NCBI GenBank assembly: GCA_033964015.1
Contig: CM066914.1
Span: 18,759,023 to 18,823,022 of the forward strand
Direction of reading: 5' to 3'
Length of the DNA stretch: 64,000 nucleotides
Origin: Scolanthus callimorphus
Taxonomy: Eukaryota > Cnidaria > Anthozoa > Actiniaria > Edwardsiidae
Shown: positions 1 through 11,633 of the stretch, one piece after another
Layout: each line of letters starts with the position of its first letter
Position numbering within the stretch: the first letter of the stretch is position 1
Position numbers and translations under genes: made by a program
The notes under the pieces: model-generated
The model's database searches: none
The model's input: only the letters and a program-made list of their open reading frames with translations
Told to the model about the DNA's origin: nothing

Positions 1-1089
1 AACCTGAGCGCTGAAGGCAGGGTGACCCTTATTGAAAGTGGCCCCTATACCTACATAGGAAAGCCCCCTGTGTTTGATGTCCAAGTTAGCCCTGTAGCAG
101 ACACCATGAAAAACGTCCGTGAATACCTTTCAGAGGCTGTCAGGAAACGGCTGATGGCTGACAGACGCATTGGCTGTTTTCTCTCTGGAGGCCTGGACTC
201 AAGCTTGGTTGCGGCACTCCTGACCAAGTTAGCAAAAGAATCTGGGATAGATTACCCCATCCAGACTTTCTCTATCGGCATGGAAGGGAGCACTGATGTA
301 GCTGCAGCACGAAAAGTGGCCAAACATATTGAGTCAGAGCACCATGAGGTCACATTCACTCCTGAAGAAGGTATACAAGCTTTGAGAGATGTGATATATG
401 CCCTTGAGAGCTATGATATTACAACTATACGTGCATCTGTAGGCATGTATCTTGTGTCTAAATATGTTAGTGAAAATACAGACACTATAGTTGTGTACTC
501 GGGTGAGGGCTCAGATGAGCTCTGCCAGGGGTACATCTACTTCCACAAGGCCCCTACCCCTGAAGAGGGGGACAAAGAGTCCAGAAGGCTTCTCAAAGAT
601 CTCTACTTTTATGATGTCCTCCGCGGCGACCGCTCAACCGCTGTCCACGGGCTGGAGATCCGGGTGCCTTTCTTGGATGTTGCTTTCTCTTCATATTTCC
701 TCTCACTTCCGCCTGAGGATCGGCAGCCTCGTAATGGGAGGGAGAAGTGGCTTGTGCGTGCGGCGTTTGACAACATGGGTCTCCTACCTGATGAAATCCT
801 CTGGCGACCTAAGGAAGCCTTCAGTGATGGCGTCTCCAGTTCTGACCCTGGCAAATCGTGGTTTGAAATCCTACAGAGGTACGTCGATAGCCAAGTTGAT
901 GATGAGGCCCTAGCACGCGCCAAGGAACTTTACCCATTCAATACTCCAACGACAAAAGAAGCATTTTACTACCGGAGGGTATTTGAGGAGTTGTTCCCTT
1001 GTCATAACGAGCTTATCCCGTACTTCTGGATGCCGAGGTGGACCAATGCGACAGATCCATCTGCGCGTACGCTGTCTCACTACAAGTAG
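1..1089 (+). CDS. ASNS: Asparagine synthetase (glutamine-hydrolysing), C-terminal part, cut by window edge
   Basis: This cytosolic enzyme makes asparagine from aspartate, with glutamine as amide donor and ATP going to AMP and pyrophosphate. The frame is open from base 1, so the true start and the N-terminal glutaminase domain lie outside the window. Visible here is the synthetase domain: the pyrophosphate-loop motif FLSGGLDSS, then [28 protein letters not shown] and [11 protein letters not shown], ending in [12 protein letters not shown] and a stop. About 362 residues are present; animal ASNS proteins are about 560. The end is a few residues shorter than in vertebrates. No intron interrupts 1.09 kb, unlike the intron-rich genes later in the window. 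The family assignment is secure; whether the whole gene is intronless cannot be seen. Confidence 0.97.
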   Translation, partial: NLSAEGRVTLIESGPYTYIGKPPVFDVQVSPVADTMKNVREYLSEAVRKRLMADRRIGCFLSGGLDSSLVAALLTKLAKESGIDYPIQTFSIGMEGSTDVAAARKVAKHIESEHHEVTFTPEEGIQALRDVIYALESYDITTIRASVGMYLVSKYVSENTDTIVVYSGEGSDELCQGYIYFHKAPTPEEGDKESRRLLKDLYFYDVLRGDRSTAVHGLEIRVPFLDVAFSSYFLSLPPEDRQPRNGREKWLVRAAFDNMGLLPDEILWRPKEAFSDGVSSSDPGKSWFEILQRYVDSQVDDEALARAKELYPFNTPTTKEAFYYRRVFEELFPCHNELIPYFWMPRWTNATDPSARTLSHYK

Positions 1090-2835
1090 ACACCCCATCA
1101 ACAGGATGCCGTATGACCTCAAAGACATGTTTTAAGCACGTGCGCAAATCTGTTTGTAGGACCCTGTGCGGACTTTAATCTCGGAGCCGCTGTAGCTGTT
1201 TGGTTGTTTATGGGCGTTAGTGTTTGTTGGCTCCCATAGCTAAAACATTTCATGGTTGATAACGCTATCGAAACGGTAAAGAAAAACTTGTAAAGTAGAT
1301 AATAGGCATAGGCATATTTTATTGGCACTGTATATCGCACAACGGTTACATGGGCTCGTTTGCCAATAAAAACTTTGCAGGACGGTTCCCGGATCTGTTA
1401 TCTTTTAGGCTTCCCAACAAGCAACACTTCGCCATATGCTAAAGAGCGATTTGAATCTATGTAAAGCCTTTATCAGTTTTGTGGTGGGTGTATCATGACC
1501 AGGTGTTGGGAAAAGATGAATAACATTTTCCGGGGGTTATTCTGAATTGGCCAGGCCCATTTTGGCTGCCATGGCTGGTGGTGTACTTGTGGTAGTCATG
1601 GATACCCGTCCGAAACAAATGGGGAGTGTCGCGTAAACTAAAAACGCCTCGGACCAAAACACCCTTATTTTAGGCTTGCACTTTCCTTGTTGATGAATTA
1701 TATCTTGGTTCATACCGTCTGTATGCGTCCCACCGCAGGTTCGTAACCCGCTCGTAACGTGGTATATTTGAGCCACACCGATCCCTCATTTTTGGCAGTT
1801 TGACACTGAAAAATTTGTTGCCTTAATTTTCTATCCCTGTTCATCTCATTAAAAATTTTGATCCCTGATCCAGACCTCAAACAACTTTATACCGTTTTGA
1901 GCGCGGGCTCGCGGCGGCCATATTTTGCATGGGCTTTGATACATATATTTAACATCATGTTACAGGCGTAGTAGCGAATCCTGTTGGTACGCCCACATTT
2001 AGCCTGAGTATCAGGAGGAATTTAATTTTTCCAAGAGAAAATGAGGGAGGAAAAAATTATTTTTCAAGGCATGACGTTTGCAAAACATGGGTTCCCTGTG
2101 GTATTTGACACATTCGTTACCAGACTCCATATAGAAAACAAACAAAATGGCGGTAAATGCGAATACGTACGTTGCGTTGCCGAGTTGTGTCTACTTGTCT
2201 CCTAAGAAAAAGGTATGTAGTTAAAATAACGATAGGTCCAGCTTATTTTCGGGTATTTTGACATAGCGCCTAACAGAGTGAACAAAAGAAGTTAACATTT
2301 CTTTCGAGAAACTGCAGGAGGCCAGAAGCTCATAGGCATTTTTTTCAAACCCGGGGCCCAAAAATTTAGACCCCCCCTAAAATGCAAGCCCAAAAAAAAT
2401 TGACCCCCCCTCAAATGCTAGCCCAAAAAAATATGACCCCCCCCCCCCCTCTCGTAGTGTTACTGTTATGCCATGTGAATAGAAAAATCACATTTTTTTC
2501 GAACTCTTAAAAGAGTTGATTGATCCACGCAAAACTGATAATCACTATTGAAAAAGTATTAGGATTCGTGGAAAAAAGATGTTGCAATTCCTCCTTCTTG
2601 TACATCGGACATTATCAACGTGTATAGCATCCGGAACAGTTCGGGTTTTTGGTCACGGGAGTTTGGATTTTCGCTACTATGAAGATATTCGGATTCAGGA
2701 TTCTATTTCTTATCCAAGTGCTCTTTGGTGTATCAGTACAGAGCCTTGTGTTTGGAATTTGTTAAAAATCTGCACAATTTGTTAAAAATCTGATGCGCGC
2801 GAAGCGCGCCGCGATTTTGAAAATCAAACTTAACG

Positions 2836-3860
2836 CGGTTAATGAAATTATCATTTCTGGGACACGAAATCACGCTGAAGAAATGGAGTCACGGAAGAAA
2901 CATAATAGAAAATTTCAAAATTAATCATAGTCCAGTACGGTGTTTTAGTTTGTAAATGCTACACCAAAGTATCCTCTTTGCGCGCGAAGCGCGCTGCAAA
3001 TTTTTGACATATAAGTTTAAAGAATGGGAAAAGTCCAGGAGTAAATGAGAACTTGGTGTTTAACAATTGGGGTTCCTGACATTTGCTAAACCTTTATTTA
3101 CTGCTGGCTGATAGTAAATTTACTCAATTAAAAAAAATATTTTAATGTTGTAGATGGCGAGCGCGCAGCGCGAGCCGACCAAAAAAAACAGTCTATTTAT
3201 AAGGACGTCGGGTTCCCTAAAAAGCAGTCAGGAGACAATCAAGTATCAAATGGTCCGTCCCTAATGACCAGCTTTCACGTTTCACGAATCTCTAGGCCTG
3301 TAATCACGAGTCACGTAAGAGAAATTCGTAAAATCATGGGTCACGAGGGCATGAGATTTCCGCGGATCACGGCAATAATTTTCCTGTTTTCACGAACGGA
3401 GCAAATTTGGGGTGAATCACGGAGAACCCCTTCACCACTCTGTCCTACCCTACTAACCACCGCAATTGTTCTATTTCCAAAGGTAAAAGTTGAATTTCAA
3501 AATAGTTAATGGAGACTTCTAAGATTGCGCGGGTCGAAGCATCTTTAATAATGCTTTGTAAACTTTCATTTTGCTCAAGCCTCAGGCAGTGGCGAGGGCT
3601 GGCCAACTGAGTAGTTTGCTTGTATGTTTCCCGATGCGCGCGTAGTTTGCTTGTATGATTTACGAGGCGAATGAAATTCTTATTTCTGAGAGACGAAAAT
3701 CACGCTGAAGAATCATAGCCAGTACGATGTTTTAGTTTGTAAGTATTACACCGACCATCCGCTTTTTATGCGCGCGCAAGCTAGTAAAGTTATTTATTGT
3801 TGTAGATGGCGAGCGCGCAGCGCGAGCCGACCAAAAAAAACACTCTGTTTATAAAGGCAT
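2836..3860. repeat. Diverged direct repeat pair
   Basis: Blocks recur in the same order near 2836-3215 and 3655-3860: a piece containing ATCACGCTGAAGAA, a piece containing GTTTTAGTTTGTAA, then GATGGCGAGCGCGCAGCGCG followed by CCGACC and an A-run, a TTTATAA piece and GGTNCCCTAAAA. This is two copies of one dispersed repeat. The GC palindromes GCGCGCGAAGCGCGC near 2797 and 2981 belong to it. Its class is not recognised. Confidence 0.6.
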
Positions 3861-4534
3861 CAGGTACCCTAAAAGCAGCCATCGATGTCACCCTGTCTAA
3901 CAATCAGCGCCCAAAAAAATTTGGCCCCCCCTCAAACGTAAGCCCAAAAATTTGAGCCCCCCCCCTAAATCGGCGCCCAAAAATCAAAGCCCCCCCCATA
4001 TATTTGCCGGCCCACCCCCCCCGTTAAATAATGACCACTCCCTAACCTAGAAGAACTCGGGCTTTGACGTTCTTCTAGGTAAAAGTGACAGTAACTTAAT
4101 GCTCGTCTTAAAACACCTAAAAATACCTAGTGGTGATATAATGGTGCCCCTAGAAAATATCTCGTTGTTCAAAATGAGCCGTCAAAAATACAACGAGCAT
4201 CATGTCGACATGGGAAGAACCCTCACAAAGTCCATGGTGGTTGCACAGATGTCAACTTGTGGCAATTCTTAGTACCAATATCATACCTGTCAACCCATCT
4301 TTGTCAAAAATCTTGAGATTCTCCTACACATGGCAGGTAAATACAGAAATGTATGAACAAATCCCGAGAGTGACAATGCGGGTGAAATACAGTAAATGTA
4401 TGAATATTTCCGCAAACACGATGCGGGTGACATGCTTCAAAATCTTATGACACCGACCTGATGTGGGTGAGTTGACAGCTATGCAATATAGCTGAACCCC
4501 CTATCTAGGAACTCCAACTTTTCAAAAATTGCTC

Positions 4535-4705
4535 TACCCCTGTGGAAATTCCAGGCTTCCCCTGTGGAAATTCCTAATTCTCTTGTGAACCTATGGAAAT
4601 TCCAGCATTGCAAATGAATACCCTGTGGAAATTCCAGGGTAAAATGAATGGTCGTGTGGAAATTCCAGGGTCAAACAAAACGACCCCTGTGTAAATTCCA
4701 GGTTC
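4535..4705. repeat. Degenerate minisatellite with core TGTGGAAATTCCAGG
   Basis: About seven imperfect copies of the core CTGTGGAAATTCCAGG occur at irregular spacing. Related GGAATTCC or GGAATTTC blocks with C-runs recur at 48190-48365 and 55075-55190. Confidence 0.6.
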
Positions 4706-6731
4706 CTTGATAACAATGGATATGGATATAAATGGTAATGGATATAAAATGTTACAGCCCATTCAGGGATGCAACAAGATGGTAATGTCGTATAACATCA
4801 TCAATAACATCATGAAAACCTCAGTATGGTGTCTTCACAGGAGTGACTATTTGGTTCTGCTATTGCAACTGACTTCTTTTTGTACTGAGAGAGAGAGGCT
4901 GAGAAGGACATGACTGGTGACATGGAAATGGAACATGACAGGAAGACAAAGGTGAAACTGAGGGTAAAATGATGCAACAAGTTTGTACGTTGGAAAGCAA
5001 AAAGAAAAAGACTTTTTACTGCAATGTTCATAATTCTGCAAACTCCCAATTTACATTTCTGAATGTAAAACTGCACTTGGCTTCCATCCATCCATCAAAT
5101 CTTTAAGAGAGAGGCATGGATTTTTTTGTTTGCATTTTATGGTGGAAAATTTGGTTTTGAAGCCTCGCTAGTCCTAATTAGTTAAAAAAAAATCTCAAAG
5201 CCTGTGTGAAATCACCCAGAGCTGTTCACTTGTTGGATTGACAGAACACAAAATGCAGTTTGTTAGTTAGCATAGAGTTCACAGAATTATGAAAATGGCA
5301 GTAAAGAAATTTGACATAGTATACACCTTTTTCAGAAAAGGTTCCACCCTCACAACTGTCATTGTATCATTGTAGCCCTCGAGGTGTCATGGGAGAAACT
5401 AAGAAGAACTCAATTCTCATGTTAACCCAGTATACAATTCCCTGTGAGCTATGTATTGAGTAGCGCACAAGGTTATTCGGAAAGTATGTGCCGTCAGCCC
5501 CCTCCCCCTAACTTTGCAAAGCGCTCTGCCAATCCTGAGCAGTACTTTTTCTGCATAAATGGTTATGATACAGCCTAATGCATATGGAATGTGAAATGAA
5601 AATTTACATGTTATAATGTCTTCATGCCAAATGAACTTTAATTATTTACAGCAGTTGCTACTTTTGCCAAAATTGATTTGATTTTGGCAAAAGTATTTCT
5701 ACCTATATATTTTGTTGATTGCGGTTGATTGGGGTTGGAAAGAAAGGCTTTCACGAAATGCTTTCAATAATACCGTGATTTTTATAAGTCCACTGCTTAT
5801 ATTTAGACTATTCAAGATGAATAATTATCAGAGCAATGACGCGGCTACTGAAGGGGCTGAAGGGGAAGCATTTTGAATTTGCCTACAACCAACGCAGTGC
5901 AACAATGAGTATTCATGGAAGGTTCTAGATTTCAAGTTCTACCACTTATTTTTCCGCACCAAACAAAGAAAAGTGGAAAGCTATGCTTTTATTGTTCTGT
6001 GGAATTCCTCATTAAGTGCGGTAGAGTGAAAATGCAGTGGAATAAAAATTTAATTTAATGAAAAACACTTTCTGAGGAATCCAATGTGGGAAAAACCTAC
6101 AACAAAACGTTTATGGCCAAGACGTCAAATGCTGAATTAAAATCGATAGACATCTAGTAATTCAAAACAGATGATTCGTTTAGTTGACGATACGCCGTGT
6201 TGGACGCATAATTTTAACGCTTGGAGTTAGAGCGCGTTGTGGAAGGCATTACCAATTTTTTACCCAGTTTTTTACCCCAATGCAAATTCACCTCTCCATA
6301 AACGTCCCAGAAACATGCAAACGCGGAAAAAGTACACATTTTACGTACAATAATGTCTGCTAGTTCAAAGAGTTTTTCCACTCCCAAAAAAGCCATCCTG
6401 GCTCTTCCTTTTTTTTGTGCCAATATTTAAAGGTCGTAAAGGACAGTTGCCATCAAAATTATCTCTAGTTTTACTCTAGTATTAGTAATAGTAAATTATC
6501 TGGATGTATAATGTTTCGGACGCGTTCTTTGCTTGAATGGGCTAGAAAAGGTCTCAGTGAAGCATATCTTAGTAGCGTTTATGCAAACAATCAAAGTTAG
6601 CCATCCATAAGATTCTACTCTCAACAGAGAAATGATAATGACCATTTCGTGGCTTGGGTTAATGTTTGAGCGCCGTTGGGCGCTAAGTGTAGCGCTTGTA
6701 AACACTTTCGCCTGCTCGTTTCCTTTTCGCC

Positions 6732-9561
6732 ATGAGTTCAAACTCCGAGGAAGAAATTTACAAAAATGACCCTATTCTCCAAAAACTTCGCGCTTCTCAT
6801 TCGAAGGAGTTCCTGACGAATTTTCGCCGGTTTTCTAGATGTCTTTTGGACCCAGATTTGCTAGCCACTAAGGCATTCTGCCTGTTTCTGTATGGCGCTT
6901 GTGGGGCGCTTCTGCCGTATCTACCGCTTTATTTCAAGCAGTTTGGACTAAATGCTTGGCAAGTTGGGCTTATTATCGGGATTGGACCGATAATTCAATG
7001 TTTGAGTTACCCAGCTTGGGCCGCCGTGGCGAACAAATGGAGGATTGGAAAGTTCATATTTTTGACGGGAATCTTGTCATGGCTTGTAAAGGCTTTATTG
7101 GTGCTAGCAGTGCATCCACGAGCACAGATTTGCATACAAACGTACCAAAACTCTACCTCCAATTTAACCTACCGGCAAAGCTACCATTTATGGCAGAATA
7201 AACCTGATTTAGAGCGAAAATGGCATGTCGTGATGCCTAATTCGATCCCAAAACCCACTCAGCATTCAACAACTGTGAAACTTCACACAACAGTAAAGTC
7301 GAAAAACTCTACGACGTCTGGGACAACTGTAAAACACACGACAGTCAAGTCGGAAAGCCCTACGACTGTAAAACACACAACAGTCAAGTCGGAAAGCCCT
7401 ACGACTGTAAAACACACGACAGTCAAGTCGGAAAGCCCTACGACTGTAAAACACACGACAGCCAAGTCTAAAAACTCTTCAAATTCTGCGGGACTCTTCT
7501 CGAATCCCCAGAGAAAAAGAACAGTCTTGGAAGATTTAGATGAAGCCCAGAAAGACCTAGATGAGATCCAAAAAGACACATGGCTTGACAAATGGCTAGA
7601 ATTCGAAGAAAATTATGAAACGTATAAAACACGGCGTCTCAAGGAATTTCCAAACGAGTTGTTGATCGCGCAAGCGGACCAGGCTTTATACAAAAGACAT
7701 CTAAAAGTGAAATACAATAGAGATCAATTGAACCCTCAAGTTAACGAAACTGTGCATAATGTTATACAAATTGACCCAAACGAGCTTAATAACTTAGTGC
7801 TCATATTTGTGCTGTTTTTTATCATCGGGGACTTTTTAATGGGGCCGACGTTCACTCTCGCCGATGCCTCGGTGCTCAATCGGCTCGACGAAGACCACCG
7901 AGAGAGCCCGACAGGTATGCGAGCTTCGGGTTGTATAGGCTGGATAATAACAGTGCTAGTGGTGGGTACAATTATCTATGACTCAGTGTACATCGTCTGC
8001 GGCGATTCTAGGAGCCTCTACTATGTCGCGTTTTACTTTTTCCTCGGATTTGTTTGCATGGCGTTTGTTAATTCCCTGTGGTTCAAGTTTACGTACGAAG
8101 ATGATAGAGGCTCCGGAGGACTGCTACAGGTTATCTCGCTCTTCGCCACCCGAGTCGACGCTGCGTTTCTCGTTTGCGTACTTTACGTCGGACTCTGTTA
8201 TGGTTTTCTATCGCATTTTCTCAACTGGTACATTGACGATCTAGGAGGGAACACATTAATGATGGGCTGCGCAAGTGCAGCTAGAGAACTTATAGCACTG
8301 GTGTTTTTCCTGTTTGGCGAGTGCTGGCTTCCTGTCCTGGGCCACGTCAAAGTTCTGTTGATGTCCTTGCTCTGTTATACCGCGTGTTTCTTCAGCTTCT
8401 GGGGGCTCTCGGGTAGGCTGTGGTTGGTGGTTGCTATCAGCGTGCTGGAGGGTGCTACGTTTGCCTCTCTTTGGCGCTGCTGTGAGCGATACTTTGGGCA
8501 CCTTGGAGCGCCTTTGAAGATTAGCGGTACAACGCAAAGTAAGTATAACCGTCGTTAAAACTTCAACTAAATTTATACCTGCCATGTTGTTTATTTTAGC
8601 TTAGAGCAGGAGCCCCTCAGATTCCACTTACCTGGGAAGACTCCACTTACCTTTGTTCAGTGTAAATTAACCAGTGGTCTATTACCAATCCTGCATTTCC
8701 ATTGGCTGCGCTACTAACTGTATATTAGTGATAGACCATTAGTAGCGTAAATTGGTGATTTTACGCAGAGTGGATATAATAGGAATAATACAACTTATAT
8801 AAACCATTTTATTTTCAGGGATCGATCATCTAGAAAATTTATACAAAAACAATGAGACCTCTTGGCCTAAAGGGCCATGATTTCTAATTTCTATTTATTT
8901 CTATTCACTTATTCGTACTTGGGGTGTAATTGTTATACGAGAGCCTCAGCCTTGAGCGGAGCTCAAGGGCCATCCCGCCAATGTTAGGTTGCTCTTCCGG
9001 TAAATGGTCGGGGCTAGAAGCTGAATTTTTCTTTTAATATTCAATACTCTTCTTCCAGAAATACAATCTGGTATTCCTTACTAACTAGAAGTCAAATATT
9101 CAAGCTAGTTTTCCAAATATTCAAACAATTTTTCTAAATATTGAAAGTAATCAGAAACCCAATATTCAATATTTAACTAATTTCAAAAATGACTTTCGAT
9201 ATTTAATATTCCGCTTCTACCCTCGAAAATGGATAAGAACTGTACAGAGTTATTCTTGTTTGTTAGGCTCTTGGCTGCTGAAAATTAGATTAAAATTTTC
9301 TATTCTGTTCTATTTATTTTTAGACTTTCTTCAAGCAATATTCTGGGGCCTTGGAAATGGAGGTGGTGCGATAGGCGGTGGAGCTCTGTACCATAAAGTT
9401 GGCGCCAAAAAAGCATTCCTGACCTTGGCGTTTCCTCTCTAATTGTGTGCCTGCTATTTCTATTGATCTGCTATATAGACAGACAATTGAAGGACCTCGA
9501 CGAAGCAGCGGGAAGTGACTCGGAAAGTGAATCTTTTGACTCGGCAGTCAAACGCCATTGA
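6732..9561 (+). CDS. MFSD6-like major facilitator protein A (two exons; last exon with one-base frameshift)
   Basis: This is a predicted multi-pass membrane transporter of the MFSD6 (MFS_1_like) family; its substrate is unknown. Exon 1 is 6732-8538 and ends in phase 1; exon 2 is 9324-9561, after TTTTTAG. Family signatures are LYGACGALLPYLPLYFKQFG near residue 57, a G.GP..Q motif after it, GPTFTLADASVLNRL near the middle and IFWGLGNGGGAIGGG in exon 2. A long hydrophilic loop follows the third membrane segment and carries a 13-residue tandem repeat. In exon 2 the frame hits a stop at about 9440. One missing base near 9431-9440 (after GCGTTTCCTCTC) would open it to an acidic tail ending FDSAVKRH at 9561. 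The start ATG is the first in frame and has a typical family N-terminus. The frameshift could be a sequencing error or real damage. Confidence 0.85.
7266..7482 (+). repeat. In-frame 39-bp minisatellite in MFSD6-like A
   Basis: The 39-bp unit encodes HTTVKSESPTTVK. Three near-identical copies are flanked by degenerate ones (LHTTVKSKNS.., HTTAKSKNSS). The unit is a multiple of three, so copy-number change keeps the frame. It lies in the large loop after the third membrane segment and is rich in Thr, Ser and Lys. Confidence 0.9.
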
Positions 9562-10722
9562 CGTTATTGCCGGAATCATGTGGTTTCCTTGACGTTTCTC
9601 AATTCATGAAAATTTGTTGTAGTTTAGGTCTCAGCATATAGAGTTTTGCATCGCTTACTATAGCCTACGCTACAGACAATACAGACTTTACACAATTATA
9701 AGATTTTTTTCTGTGAAACAATTACAGATGTCAGTAAGGGATTTCCTTTCAATGTTTAAAAAAACTTCTATTTCCAGGTTAGATTTTGAGTACTGTAGGA
9801 ACTCTATTTTCTCAAGGGTCTTTTGCTGCTGTTTTTGCTGATGCATATGATATTTCGCTAAAAAAAAGAAATTTAGATCAATATGCATTTTGAAAAGTAT
9901 CCATATAGAATTTCGGTCAGTTTTATGCGAATTTCGTATTGATGTCACATTACTCGAATTTTCAGTGCCAAACGCGTAGAACTTCGTTATATATGGGCCG
10001 AGGTGTCTGCATTCAGAGTAAGAATCTTGTATAAGCTGGGGCGTAGCCAGGAGAGAGGGGAGGGGGGCACAGGGGGCCGCGGCCCCCCTTTCTCGGGAGA
10101 TTTTCCCATACATTTACTGTATTTGCTGGAGGAAATTTGAAAATTTTCGTCCCATGTTTTCACGTTCAAATTGAACGGGGTAGCTTTTCTTCAAAAAATC
10201 GTTTTAGAACGGGGTCTTCCTCATCTGGGCCGGAACAAAACTTCGACATCGTGCCGAAGCCATGTGCCACGCTTTCCCGGAGACAACCTGGACAGACTTT
10301 TTTCTTCGGCGATTTCTTCTTAGAATTCTTAGGCATTGTTGAATGCACAGAAAAACGAAATTACTGAATACAACGAAATGATGCGACTAGCGCGAACGAG
10401 ATCAGAAGCGGAATGATAACAACCGCGTGCTGCGTGTAATATGAACCTACCGATCCCTCCCATTAAACTATATTTAGACTTATTAATATCGCTTAACGGC
10501 GGACGTTTTTCCGTTAAAAAAATGAACTTACTAGTCCGAGATAACAGTATGCCGTACATAACAGTACATAACAGTATGAACCGTTTTGTTGTAGTGTTAT
10601 TCATTGAAAAGCTCATAAATTCGTATCCTAGGAAATGCGTCATATTGATTTCAACTAAACTACCTTTCCCCAGTTTTTCCTGGCAACAGTCACTCTTCTT
10701 CCTCTTCTTAGAAGCTCGACAA
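9562..10722. other. Intergenic region between MFSD6-like A and B
   Basis: Both genes end toward this region. I see no gene. A GGGGCGTAGCCAGG-type repeat fragment with G/C runs lies at about 10036-10105. Confidence 0.55.
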
Positions 10723-11601
10723 TTATTCTAGCAATGGAGGTGCGCTTTCTACATCCTCCAAGCAGATAGCCTTCTGATCTTCATCAGGAGTCGAGGGAGA
10801 TACTTCCTCGCGCTGTGATTGCGACTTTCCAGTTTTACAAGAGTCTGTCAAAGGGTAGCAAAACAGAAGAATCCCCAGGACCACTAGCGCGCTAAAGGCG
10901 AAATAGTAAAATGTTGATCGGTATCCGACATGGTGATACAGGGCTCCGCCTATTATTGTACCGCCGCCATTTCCGAGCCCGTACGAGACCGCTTGAAGAA
11001 TCCCTGAAAAACAAAATCATAGTTACAACACACAATGGCATGAACAAAATTTCTCAAAGCCATTAATAATTCATCAAGATTAAAGAAAATTGATACGCGA
11101 TTTAAATTTGCAAAAAAAAAAAAAATGTATGTGTTTATATAGCGCTTAATTCCATAGGCTCTAAGCGCTTTACAAATTGTGAGATGTCTGATCTCTAAGA
11201 TGCGGACTGCAGTTTTACAGTGCAGTTTACAATCATGAGTGGGGTTACATATCATATACCGTTTCCGGGATACGTTGTCACCCAAAAAGCCTATAAGCTT
11301 GGTGCGCTAGGGAGTATGGTAAAGATTTATTTAAATTTCTGTAAAATATTAGAAACAAACATGCTTGGAAATGTGCTGAAATTTAATCATTTCACCTGTG
11401 TTTGCGATAACTGTCTGAATTCAGACCAAACAGTAGCAGTTTAAATGCCCCCATCATCCTTTGCGCTTCAAGCTTATAGGCTTTTTGGGTGACAACGTTT
11501 CCCGGAAACGGTATATATTGTAGTGAGTTCTGTCACTGAGCAAGCCCAGCGGTTCTTTAACGTCCCTCATGATCAGCTTTGGTGTAGTGTATTGAGAGAC
11601 G

Positions 11602-11633
<32 letters not shown>

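Larger units (their letters stand above)
1090..6731. other. Gene-poor, repeat-rich intergenic region
   Basis: I see no supportable gene in this stretch. It holds a possible poly(A) signal (AATAAA near 1364) for ASNS, C- and A-rich repeats at about 2340-2455 and 3905-4020, a diverged direct duplication (about 2830-3215 and 3655-3860), a degenerate minisatellite at 4535-4705, and a dispersed repeat at 5325-5455. The short open frames show no recognisable protein. Confidence 0.6.

Noticed and set aside
7266..7591. Reverse-strand frames in MFSD6-like A (repeated VVGLSDLTVVCFT and YSRRAFRLDC)
   Set aside because: They are the complement of the in-frame 39-bp repeat of the real gene.
9688..10113. 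141-residue reverse frame between MFSD6-like A and B
   Set aside because: Low-complexity composition, no family resemblance, and it overlaps a repeat.
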